Positions 43,896 to 54,285 of a stretch of DNA of 64,000 bases are shown piece by piece. The position numbers and the translations under genes were made by a program. Below the pieces are notes generated by a model. That model saw only the letters and a list, made by a program, of their open reading frames with translations. It was not told the DNA's origin and searched no databases. This DNA is from Dyadobacter sp. CY261 (GTDB lineage Bacteria; Bacteroidota; Bacteroidia; Cytophagales; Spirosomataceae). The stretch lies in NCBI RefSeq assembly GCF_021440085.1, contig NZ_JAKCPW010000001.1, forward strand, positions 744,001 to 808,000, read 5' to 3'. Position 1 is the first letter of the stretch. Every line of letters begins with the position of its first letter.

Positions 43896-46507
43896 TGCAC
43901 TTTATTTCCGATACGGAGACCTACAAAGCGATGGACCTGACCATCGGCGGAAAAGCGAAAAACCTTTTCCGGCTGAAAAATCTTGGTATGCCTGTCCCGA
44001 GGTTTGTGGTGATCCCCTGGGAATCGCTGGTGGCGAAATTGCCCGACCCGGTTCGAAATGGGAGCGACGAGGCTATGTTGCATGCGATCGAACAGATCGT
44101 GATCGATTGTGATTTAATACTGGCCCTTACAAAGTTTTTCGCAGAAACGCGGTATTTCGCGGTGCGCTCGTCGGCGGTCGGCGAGGATGGTGGCGCCTTT
44201 TCGTTTGCGGGGCAATTGGAAAGCCATTTGTATGTTACCCGTCAGCAAATGGCGGTTCGGATCAAGGATGTATGGCGCTCGGCTTTTTCGGCTCGAGTAT
44301 CGGCTTACAGGCAGCATCACGGGATTTCCGGGTTGCAAGGCATTGCGGTAATCGTCCAGGAGATGGTTGAGGCGGAATCGGCGGGCGTGGCTTTTGGTGC
44401 CAATCCCGTGACAGGGAACAGGGATGAAAAGGTTATTAATGCGGTTTTTGGAATAGGTGAGGGGTTGGTTTCCGGTGAGTTGAATGCCGATCAGTTCGTT
44501 TTAAAAGGAACCGACCTTCATATTGAAACAGCCCACAAAACCCAGATGTCCGCTTTGGATTTGGAGCATGGGGCGGGTACAGTTATTCAGGATGTACCTA
44601 CCTCGAACCAGCACAAGCCCGCGTTAACGGACGACCAGGTTCGCCGGATCGGCGGGATGTTGGACCAGCTGGAAAAAGCATTCGGTCAGCCGCAGGATAT
44701 CGAATTTGCAATCGCAAACGATCAACTTTATTTACTCCAAACCAGGCCCATTACCACATTGAATGCGCCGGGTGAGGTATTGGAAAACTACATTCTTTGG
44801 GATAATAGCAATATTATCGAGTCTTATCCCGGCGTAACCACCCCGCTGACTTTTTCATTTATCAGCAAATCATATGAGACTGCCTACAAACTGTTTAGCG
44901 CCTACCTGGGCGTTGGCCAGGCAGTTATCAAAGCCAACGAGCGTGTGTTTGCGAATACTCTGGGCTTTCTGAACGGCCGGGTTTATTATAACCTCAAAAG
45001 TTGGTACCATATGCTGGCCATGCTGCCGGGTTACAGCCTCAATGCGCGGTTTATGGAGAAAATGATGGGCGTGAAGGAGCAATTTGACATTCCGGAAAGT
45101 TACCGTTTGTCCCGTGCCAAGGCATGGTGGCGCATTGTGAAAATGGCTGTTCAAATGCTTTTCCGGTTTATGGCGCTGCCGCGGAAAAGGAAGGAATTTA
45201 TGGCGCTCGTCGACGGCATGATCCGGGAATACAAGGCCATTCCATTCGCAGAAAAGGATGCAGCCGGACTGATGCAGTTATATCTCCGTTTCGAACAAAA
45301 ACTCCTACTCGAATGGAAAGCTCCGCTTCTGAACGATTTCTTTGCCATGATCTGGTTTGGCATGCTTCAAAAGCAATGCGAACAAGCTGCGAACGGCGGA
45401 AATACCAATTTACATAATGACCTGCTTTGCGGCAGTAACGATATTATTTCGGTACAACCTGTGCACAGAAGCATCGAAATCGCCGCCCGTATTGCCGATA
45501 TACCGGCATTGAAAGTGCTTTTCGTTTCCCAAAACGAATTTGCCATACACGAAGCATTGCTTACCAGCACCGATCCGCAATTTGCGGCCATTCAGGCGGA
45601 AATCGATCGTTATATCGCCGATTTCGGAGAGCGATGCGTGGGTGAACTGAAACTGGAAACGGTCTCGTACAGCCAGGAGCCCGCCAAATTCGTACGGGTG
45701 TTGAAATCGTATGTCGAAACGGGCATCACAGCGGCACAAATCTCCGGCTCGCGCGAAGAAGCGATCCGGGCCGATGCGGAAAAAGAGTTGCGTCAGCATT
45801 TGAAGGGTAAGCTGGTCAGCCAATGGAAGATGCGGGTCACATTGCGTTACACGCGTGAACTCGTGAGTGCGCGCGAGAACCTGCGCTACGAACGCACGAG
45901 GGCATTCGGGATTGTCCGGGAGCTATTTACAGCTATTGGCAAACGGTTCCATACCGATGGTTTGCTCACCGATGCACGCCACATTTTCTATCTCACGAAG
46001 GAGGAGATTTTCAGTTATATTGACGGCACGGCGGTTACACAGGACATCAAAGCATTGATAGCGCTTCGGAAGAAAGAATTTCAAAGTTATAACGAACTCG
46101 GCCCGCTTTCGGAGCGGTTTGCCACCTATGGTGTGCCTTACCACGGCAACGATTTCTTTAATATCGATAGGGTCGAAGCGCACCAGGGCGATTTGAAGGG
46201 AATAGGGTGTTCGCCGGGAAAGGTTTCCGGCAAAGTCAAGGTCGTGCTGGATCCCGGCGAGATATCGTCGCTGAATGGGGACATTCTGGTGACGTCCAGC
46301 ACTGATCCGGGCTGGGTTACGCTTTTCCCCGGTGCCTTAGGTATCATTGTCGAGCGGGGGAGCTTGTTGAGCCATTCCGCGATCGTTTCGCGTGAAATGG
46401 GTAAACCTTGTATCGTGGGTGTGACGGGTTTATTGAGGCGGTTGAAAACCGGTGACCGGATCGAAATGGACGGAAGTACGGGCATCATCAGCATGTTGGG
46501 CGAATGA
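43895..46507 (+). CDS. PEP-synthase/rifampicin-phosphotransferase-like enzyme
   Basis: 870 residues from the ATG at 43895, which shares one base with the UbiA stop; a TTG at 43892 is an alternative. The N-terminal ATP-grasp domain (about 1-290) has GGKAKNLFRLKNLGMPVPRF, YFAVRSSAVGEDG and QTRPITTLN. A central all-helical region (about 300-760) resembles that of rifampicin phosphotransferases (SYPGVTTPLTFSF, FGERCVGELKLE, RYERTRAFGIVRELF). The C-terminal swivelling domain carries phospho-His 827 in GSLLSHSAIVSREMGKP. It should use ATP to phosphorylate a substrate through a phospho-histidine, releasing AMP and phosphate. In this operon the acceptor may be a lipid alcohol; this is inference. Confidence 0.85.
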   Translation: MHFISDTETYKAMDLTIGGKAKNLFRLKNLGMPVPRFVVIPWESLVAKLPDPVRNGSDEAMLHAIEQIVIDCDLILALTKFFAETRYFAVRSSAVGEDGGAFSFAGQLESHLYVTRQQMAVRIKDVWRSAFSARVSAYRQHHGISGLQGIAVIVQEMVEAESAGVAFGANPVTGNRDEKVINAVFGIGEGLVSGELNADQFVLKGTDLHIETAHKTQMSALDLEHGAGTVIQDVPTSNQHKPALTDDQVRRIGGMLDQLEKAFGQPQDIEFAIANDQLYLLQTRPITTLNAPGEVLENYILWDNSNIIESYPGVTTPLTFSFISKSYETAYKLFSAYLGVGQAVIKANERVFANTLGFLNGRVYYNLKSWYHMLAMLPGYSLNARFMEKMMGVKEQFDIPESYRLSRAKAWWRIVKMAVQMLFRFMALPRKRKEFMALVDGMIREYKAIPFAEKDAAGLMQLYLRFEQKLLLEWKAPLLNDFFAMIWFGMLQKQCEQAANGGNTNLHNDLLCGSNDIISVQPVHRSIEIAARIADIPALKVLFVSQNEFAIHEALLTSTDPQFAAIQAEIDRYIADFGERCVGELKLETVSYSQEPAKFVRVLKSYVETGITAAQISGSREEAIRADAEKELRQHLKGKLVSQWKMRVTLRYTRELVSARENLRYERTRAFGIVRELFTAIGKRFHTDGLLTDARHIFYLTKEEIFSYIDGTAVTQDIKALIALRKKEFQSYNELGPLSERFATYGVPYHGNDFFNIDRVEAHQGDLKGIGCSPGKVSGKVKVVLDPGEISSLNGDILVTSSTDPGWVTLFPGALGIIVERGSLLSHSAIVSREMGKPCIVGVTGLLRRLKTGDRIEMDGSTGIISMLGE

Positions 46508-47601
46508 GCAAGACAGCTTTAACCGACCGGGTCGATTTCGGGATTATCCGCTATGCCAACTGCTGGGAGGATGCCGATGTGTTGCTGGCCGGCCTTTCCC
46601 CTGAAAGAGGCAGCAAGATTCTCTCCATTGGTTCGGCTGGCGATAATAGCTTTTCTTTTCTGGCGACTGATCCTGCAATGGTCGTCGCAGTGGATGTGAA
46701 CCAAATACAACTCTTTCTGATCGAGTTGAAGAAGGTTTGCATTCAAAATCTGGAAAGGGAAGAAACGCTCGCATTTCTCGGCTTTACACCTTCCGATTCC
46801 CGCGAAAAGTGTTTTAAAAGTCTGAAAAGGCAGTTGAGCAGCGCCGCGGCGACTTATTGGGAGTTGAACCTGCCGGTGATAGCCAGTGGTGTGATCCATC
46901 AGGGGAAATTTGAGAAATACTTTCAGTTGTTCAGCGCGAAGATCCTCCCGTGGATTCATTCGCGGCGCATTGTTAATGAATTGTTCGCGCCTAAGTCGCA
47001 GCCGGAGCAAACGGATTTTTACCAAAATAAATGGAATACCTGGCGCTGGCGATTGTTGTTCCGGATCTTTTTCAGCAAATATGTAATGGGAAAATACGGG
47101 CGCGATCCCGAGTTTCAAAAGCAGATTCAGGGCTCTGTTTCCCAGTTCATTTTCGGAAGGGCGGAGCGTCAGCTTGCGTCGGTGGCTGCGCAGGACAATT
47201 TCATGCTGCGCTATACATTGACGGGCGACTTCGACGGGCTTCTTCCACATTATTTGAGGAAAGAAAATTATCCTGAAATCCGCGCTAATATCGAGCGGCT
47301 GCATTTAAAGCAAGGTTACGCGCAAGCTGCTGTGGCGGATTATGGCCAATTCCATTGTATGAACCTGTCGGATATTTTTGAATACATGGATGTGGATTTG
47401 TTTCGCCAGACGGCAAAAAGCCTTCTCGACGGCATGGAAAATGGCGGAAAGTTTGCCTACTGGAATCTCATGGTACCAAGGAAAATTTCTGCGATCATGC
47501 CCGAAAGCGTAGCGCAGATGGAGGCAGAGTCGACAAGGCTGGCAGCGATGGATAAGGGTTTTTTCTACAAGGAGTTTATTATTGAAAAGGTAATCCGGTA
47601 A
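46504..47601 (+). CDS. DUF3419 protein, BtaA-like 3-amino-3-carboxypropyl transferase
   Basis: 365 residues, overlapping the previous gene by ATGA. The N-terminus RYANCWEDADVLL and the SAM-binding loop KILSIGSAGDNSFSFLA (38-54), followed by VVAVDVNQIQLFLIELK, are the hallmark of DUF3419. The founding member BtaA transfers the 3-amino-3-carboxypropyl group of S-adenosylmethionine to diacylglycerol, giving a homoserine-ether (betaine-lipid precursor). No BtaB-type N-methyltransferase is present nearby, so any homoserine head group may stay unmethylated or be modified differently. Location: cytoplasmic face of the membrane. Confidence 0.87.
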   Translation: MSKTALTDRVDFGIIRYANCWEDADVLLAGLSPERGSKILSIGSAGDNSFSFLATDPAMVVAVDVNQIQLFLIELKKVCIQNLEREETLAFLGFTPSDSREKCFKSLKRQLSSAAATYWELNLPVIASGVIHQGKFEKYFQLFSAKILPWIHSRRIVNELFAPKSQPEQTDFYQNKWNTWRWRLLFRIFFSKYVMGKYGRDPEFQKQIQGSVSQFIFGRAERQLASVAAQDNFMLRYTLTGDFDGLLPHYLRKENYPEIRANIERLHLKQGYAQAAVADYGQFHCMNLSDIFEYMDVDLFRQTAKSLLDGMENGGKFAYWNLMVPRKISAIMPESVAQMEAESTRLAAMDKGFFYKEFIIEKVIR

Positions 47602-48249
47602 ATGATCCCAGTACTCACGCTCGCCGCCTGTTTTCTTACCCTTTTCGGTGTCGCCGAATGCCTGTACCGTTTCTTAAAAGTAAAGGCAGAATGGACACGC
47701 AAAATCGTGCACATCTGCACGGGATTGTTGACACTCCTTTTTCCGCTAATGCTCAGTAATCACTGGCAGGTACTTTTCTTGTGCGGGAGTTTTTTATTGA
47801 TCCTGCTGGCCAGTTTGAAATTCGGCTGGCTGCCGTCGATCAATGCAATCGACCGGTTTTCCTACGGCAGCATTTTGTTTCCAATTGTGGTGTATCTGCT
47901 TTTTCTGATCTTCCAACTAGCTCAAAAAGGCCCTGTTGTTTTTTATTTGCCGATTTTGATCCTTGCCATTTGCGATCCGGTGGCGGCGCTTGTCGGAAAG
48001 CGTTTTCCGGTGGGGCGGTATAAGGTTTGGGATTGTGGGAAATCGCTATCGGGTTCGATGGCGTTCCTGGTTGCCGCATTACTGGTGACGGTCGCCACGT
48101 TCTATTGCCTTGGCAACGTGTCTGGTGCTGCATCATTAATCGTTTTGATTCCCGTCACGGCGACGGTTTCGGAAGCATTGGGCGTGAAAGGAATGGACAA
48201 CCTGACGATCCCCGCGAGCGTTGTAACAATCCTCTTTCTGGCATTATGA
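47602..48249 (+). CDS. Phytol/dolichol-kinase-like integral membrane protein
   Basis: 215 residues with about six or seven membrane helices. It begins at the base after the DUF3419 stop. Family landmarks are in order: RKIVHICTG (33-41), CDPVAALVGKRF (124-135), GKSLSGSMAF (146-155) and EALGVKGMDNLTIP (191-204). These are shared by CTP-dependent dolichol and phytol kinases and related cytidylyltransferases. In plants phytol kinase feeds a UbiA-type prenyltransferase, and a UbiA gene is present in this operon. A role in phosphorylating an isoprenoid alcohol is the simplest reading. Confidence 0.8.
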   Translation: MIPVLTLAACFLTLFGVAECLYRFLKVKAEWTRKIVHICTGLLTLLFPLMLSNHWQVLFLCGSFLLILLASLKFGWLPSINAIDRFSYGSILFPIVVYLLFLIFQLAQKGPVVFYLPILILAICDPVAALVGKRFPVGRYKVWDCGKSLSGSMAFLVAALLVTVATFYCLGNVSGAASLIVLIPVTATVSEALGVKGMDNLTIPASVVTILFLAL

Positions 48250-49256
48250 TGCATATAATCGAAACTGGCCCGGGAATGCCGGATTTTCATTTGTTTACCG
48301 AACTGCCGCGAGCCATTTATCCTGCGGATAGTCTTAGGTTTAAATCTTCCGAGGCAATTTCCATTGAATTCCTCAAAGGTTGCTATGTGCTGCTCGACGA
48401 CAGCAAGCCCGTGGCAAGGGCAAGCGTTTACGATAATCCATTACTCGAATACGCCGGGAAGCATGCATTTTCAGTCGGCCACTACGAATGCGTCGAACGG
48501 GACGAATATGCTGCACAGCTTTTAACGCAGGTTACTTCAACCGTGCAATCCTGGGGAGGTGAATACCTCATCGGCCCCATGAATGGAAGCACCTGGGAAA
48601 GTTACCGTTTCCTTAGCGGACATGAGAATCCGCTGTTTTTCACCGAACCCTGTCATCATTTATATTACAATACCCAATTCGTAAATGCAGGATTTGAGCC
48701 GATCGCGCATTATTACAGCAACATCGATCGCGGAATGGAGCCGGCCCATCCCGAAATAGTCGCGCGTGCGGAAGAGTTGACGGCTTTGGGCATGACAATC
48801 AGGCCGATTGACCTGGCCGATTTCGAAGCTGAAATAGAACGTATTTTTGAGTTTAATACCCTTGCTTTTAAAACGAACTTCCTGTACACGCCGATCAGCA
48901 AAGAAGCTTTTGTGAAAAAGTACGCGCAGACCAAAGCCTACATCAATCCGGATCTGACCCTCCTTGCCGAAGACGCCGCAGGTAATCTAATCGGCTATTT
49001 TTTCTGCATTCACGACTTTTTTAACACTGTTAATAAATCTCTGATTGTAAAAACGCTGGCCCGGCATCCGGCACCGGAATGGAGGGGCCTCGGCCATGTG
49101 ATCGGGAATGTGATTTATCGCAAGGCTGTGGAGCTGGGTTATACGAGTGCCATTCATTCGTTTATTTACGAGCACGGCACTTCAAAAAAGCTTTCGACCA
49201 ATTTTTCGGGCAGTAATTACAGGAACTATGTTTTGTATGGAAAACCGATTTCCTGA
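48246..49256 (+). CDS. GNAT-like acyltransferase of unknown substrate
   Basis: 336 residues from the ATG at 48246, which overlaps the previous stop (an ATG at 48249 is equally possible). The N-terminal half contains YLIGPMNGSTWESYRFLSG and FFTEPCHHLYYNTQFVNAGF. The C-terminal half looks like a GNAT domain (LLAEDAAGNLIGYFFCIHDF, then PEWRGLGHVIGNVIYRKAVE). The protein may transfer an acyl group from a CoA thioester to an amine. In this operon the amine of a homoserine-type head group made by the DUF3419 enzyme is an attractive but unproven acceptor. Exact family not recognised. Confidence 0.65.
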   Translation: MMHIIETGPGMPDFHLFTELPRAIYPADSLRFKSSEAISIEFLKGCYVLLDDSKPVARASVYDNPLLEYAGKHAFSVGHYECVERDEYAAQLLTQVTSTVQSWGGEYLIGPMNGSTWESYRFLSGHENPLFFTEPCHHLYYNTQFVNAGFEPIAHYYSNIDRGMEPAHPEIVARAEELTALGMTIRPIDLADFEAEIERIFEFNTLAFKTNFLYTPISKEAFVKKYAQTKAYINPDLTLLAEDAAGNLIGYFFCIHDFFNTVNKSLIVKTLARHPAPEWRGLGHVIGNVIYRKAVELGYTSAIHSFIYEHGTSKKLSTNFSGSNYRNYVLYGKPIS

Positions 49257-50802
49257 CCAGTTCAACGTCGTCGACCTCTTTCATGCAGCCGCGCGGAAGG
49301 TACCGGATAAACCGGCTATTATCTATCGGGATAAGGCCGTTAGTTTTGCGGGTTTCGAAAATTCGGTGAATGCGACTGCTACCTACTTTATCCAAAAAGG
49401 CATTCGTAAGGGCGACCGCGTGCTGGTGTTCGTGCCGATGAGCGACGACCTGTACCGGGTGGTACTGGCGCTTTTCAGGATTGGCGCCGTCGCGGTGTTT
49501 CTGGACGAATGGGTAAGCATCAGCAGGTTGAACGAATGCTGCCGCCTGGCTCAATGCGCTGCATTCATAGGAACTTTCAAAGGCCGCGTTTTAGCGTGGC
49601 TCTTACCTGCGTTGAGGGAAATTCCATTGCATTTGGGTTTGAAATACAAACTGGATTTCCTATCGCCGGAATTGCCGGCCACCAGTCGCGACGACATCGC
49701 CCTCATCACTTTTACAACGGGAAGTACAGGTATTCCAAAAGCTGCTATCAGAACGCACGGCTTGCTTTTTGAACAATTTCAGGCGTTACAGCCGCTCATC
49801 GACCCGGTCCCGGAATCCGTGAGCATGCCGGTATTGCCGATTGTTTTATTGATCAATCTGGGCGCCGGCGTAACATCTGTGATAGCCGATTTCAATGCCC
49901 GCAAGCCGGATTCGATGAAACCAGAGCAGATCGCGGCTCAAATCATGAAGTACAAAGTCGACACCCTCATCGCATCGCCATTTTTTGTCAAGCAAGTGGC
50001 GCGGTACTTGTCAGGCAAGGATTTGCATTTAAATACCCTACAAAAAATCCTGACGGGGGGAGCTCCTGTTTTTCCTAATGAGGCAGAGATTTACCGAAGT
50101 GCATTTCCTGCCGCCGCGATCAGCATTGTATACGGTTCCACGGAGGCGGAGCCTATGAGCGTCATCGCCGCCGACGACCTGATTGCATCCGGCATGCAGG
50201 GAAGCATGGGCCTGAAAGTCGGCAAAATAGAGTCGGGTGCTACGGTCAGGATCATCCGGATTACCGAGGGCGTTCTCGCTGCTGCTACGGAGAAGGAACT
50301 GGCCGGATTGGAAGTTGAAAAAGGACAAATAGGCGAAATTATCGTTTCAGGAAAACACGTTTTGCGGGACTACCTGCATAACCCCGAGGCATTGAAACGC
50401 AACAAGATCTTTGTAGGAACGGAATGCTGGCACCGGACGGGCGATAGTGGTTTTTTGGATGAAAATGGCATGCTATTCCTGACCGGCCGCTGCACTTCGC
50501 TGATCCCGACACAAAATGGAGAACTATCGGTATTCCTGTTTGAAAACCGCTTTCAGTGCATTGAGGGTGTCGAAATCGGGACGGTAATGCTATTGGGAAG
50601 TAAGCTGAGCGCCATTATTGAGCTCAATGAACCGTCGCAACAGGAAAAGGTCCGGATGTTTGTTCATTCTTTACCCGAGGGTTTTCAGGATATTTTATTT
50701 GTACCCAAAATCCCGAGAGACCCGCGGCATAACTCCAAGATCGATTATGAAAAGCTCAGGACATTGCTCTCTCGCTCGATGCAAAAAGCCGGCCCGAAAT
50801 AA
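49237..50802 (+). CDS. AMP-forming ligase resembling OleC/long-chain acyl-CoA ligases
   Basis: 521 residues from the ATG at 49237, overlapping the previous gene by 20 bases. The adenylate-forming fold is clear: ITFTTGSTGIPKAAIRTHG (P-loop, 157-175), YGSTEAEPMSVI (299-310), WHRTGDSGFLDENG and a final lysine region (DPRHNSKIDYEKL). The segment MPVLPIVLLINLGAGVTSVI followed by DFNARKPDS, and ILTGGAPVFPNEAEIY, resembles OleC beta-lactone synthetase more than FadD. It could activate a fatty or isoprenoid acid as acyl-AMP or CoA, or close a beta-lactone. It is the last gene of the operon; a terminator overlaps its stop codon. Confidence 0.83.
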   Translation: MENRFPDQFNVVDLFHAAARKVPDKPAIIYRDKAVSFAGFENSVNATATYFIQKGIRKGDRVLVFVPMSDDLYRVVLALFRIGAVAVFLDEWVSISRLNECCRLAQCAAFIGTFKGRVLAWLLPALREIPLHLGLKYKLDFLSPELPATSRDDIALITFTTGSTGIPKAAIRTHGLLFEQFQALQPLIDPVPESVSMPVLPIVLLINLGAGVTSVIADFNARKPDSMKPEQIAAQIMKYKVDTLIASPFFVKQVARYLSGKDLHLNTLQKILTGGAPVFPNEAEIYRSAFPAAAISIVYGSTEAEPMSVIAADDLIASGMQGSMGLKVGKIESGATVRIIRITEGVLAAATEKELAGLEVEKGQIGEIIVSGKHVLRDYLHNPEALKRNKIFVGTECWHRTGDSGFLDENGMLFLTGRCTSLIPTQNGELSVFLFENRFQCIEGVEIGTVMLLGSKLSAIIELNEPSQQEKVRMFVHSLPEGFQDILFVPKIPRDPRHNSKIDYEKLRTLLSRSMQKAGPK

Positions 50803-50817
50803 ATCCGGGCCGGCTTT
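50785..50817. terminator. Strong bidirectional terminator
   Basis: AAAGCCGGCCCG (50785-50796) pairs perfectly with CGGGCCGGCTTT (50806-50817). The stem includes the last codons of the ligase gene and its TAA lies in the loop. It separates the seven-gene operon from the convergent katG. Confidence 0.85.
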
Positions 50818-50841
50818 CACATTTACAAAAGAGATACTGAA

Positions 50842-53133
<2,292 letters not shown>

Positions 53134-53175
53134 TTAAAACTATACAGGCCTGCATCTGGCATTTGTGCAGTGGGA

Positions 53176-53206
53176 TAAAGGTATAATACTGAAATATATC
53201 ATCAAA
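53176..53206 (-). promoter_or_regulatory. katG promoter (Bacteroidota type)
   Basis: On the minus strand TTTG (53203-53206), 19 bases, then TACCTTTA (53176-53183), one mismatch from TAnnTTTG. The spacing fits the Bacteroidota sigma factor consensus. The start of transcription would lie about 55 bases before the katG ATG. Confidence 0.65.
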
Positions 53207-53242
53207 ATCGATTAATTCTATGATTCAATAGTTAAAATCTAT
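53207..53242. promoter_or_regulatory. Candidate OxyR operator upstream of katG
   Basis: ATAGTTAAAATCTAT (53228-53242) is an exact match to the OxyR half-site consensus ATAGntnnnanCTAT. A second, weaker half-site, ATCGATTAATTCTAT (53207-53221), is separated by 6 bases; the classical spacing is 7. The tandem site ends directly against the -33 box, where an activating OxyR is expected to bind. Confidence 0.6.
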
Positions 53243-53331
53243 CTTTACCCTTTTCCAGTTACTTGCGAGCAAGTTTAGTGATTTCAAACAAGAATATCCT
53301 GCCAGGCATGAGGGGCAAACGCAGGCGACAT

Positions 53332-54231
53332 TTAGAAAACGGTCAGGTAACCGGCCGTCGCAATGTCCGTCAGCAATCCCGTAGCAACGGTTTCCCAGCC
53401 CAATGTCTGGCGTGTCCTTTCGCTCGAAGCCGCGCAATCCATGCCTGCGAAATGCGCAAACCATCCGAAATGTTCCGCTGCCGCCTCTGCGGTTTTACCC
53501 ACAACAGGCAACTTTAATCCGTTACCAATTTCTTCGGCGATGTTCCTGAACGGAATGCCTTCCTCTGCAACGGCGTGTAGCGTTTTGAGCGCAGGACGTT
53601 GCTCGATGATTAACCGGTAAAGCACTGCCGCATCCAGCCGGTGTACTGCCGGCCAGCGGTTATCGCCTTCGCCGATATATGCTGATTCGCCTTTTTCACG
53701 TGCCGTACCAATGACGATCGGCACAAAACCATGGTCGCCCCGGCCATGGACGCTTGGCGGGAGGCGGACAATGTAGACGTCGACACCCCTGGCAGCGACA
53801 GCGTGGGCCGCCTCGTCGGTAGCGGACCTGGGAATAATGTCCGAGCTAACATTTAATGCGTCGTCCTCTGTTACCGGACGATCGTAGCGCAAAAGCCCTA
53901 ATCCAGTGGTTACGACCAGTGGCTTATCCGAACCTGCCAGGGCTTCGCCTAGCGTCTCAATCACTTTGCGATCGGCTTCGCAGCTGGCTTTGTAGTTCGA
54001 AAAGTCATGATTAAATGCGGTGTGGATGACGGCATCACAGCTACCTGCACCCTTGTGAAGCATTTCCGGGTCGTTCACATCGCCGAGGAGCGGCGTTGCG
54101 CCAGCATTCTTAAGTTGATCGGCCGCATTTTCCGAGCGGACCAGGCCGAGTACTTCGTGGCCGTTTCTTAATAATTCCTGTACAATGGCGGAGCCTACAA
54201 ATCCGGAGGCCCCTGTGACAAATACATGCAT
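53332..54231 (-). CDS. NAD(P)-dependent epimerase/SDR-like protein
   Basis: 299 residues. The extended/atypical SDR cofactor motif VTGASGFVGSAIVQELLRNG is at the N-terminus, and GLVRSENAADQLKNAG suggests NADP preference through the arginine. VIHTAFNHDF replaces the usual NNAG-type strand, and the active-site tyrosine of YxxxK is not obvious. Members act as sugar epimerases, reductases or non-catalytic redox sensors. It is encoded 54 bases downstream of a Crp-family regulator on the same strand, so the two probably form an operon. Confidence 0.85.
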   Translation of the reverse strand: MHVFVTGASGFVGSAIVQELLRNGHEVLGLVRSENAADQLKNAGATPLLGDVNDPEMLHKGAGSCDAVIHTAFNHDFSNYKASCEADRKVIETLGEALAGSDKPLVVTTGLGLLRYDRPVTEDDALNVSSDIIPRSATDEAAHAVAARGVDVYIVRLPPSVHGRGDHGFVPIVIGTAREKGESAYIGEGDNRWPAVHRLDAAVLYRLIIEQRPALKTLHAVAEEGIPFRNIAEEIGNGLKLPVVGKTAEAAAEHFGWFAHFAGMDCAASSERTRQTLGWETVATGLLTDIATAGYLTVF

Positions 54232-54285
54232 ATTGTTTCAATTTTATTTTTGCAAAATTGAAACCCTGTTAATGGACGAACAAGG

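Noticed and set aside
46519..47304. 261-codon open frame on the minus strand
   Set aside because: Antisense to the DUF3419 gene, which has strong family motifs.
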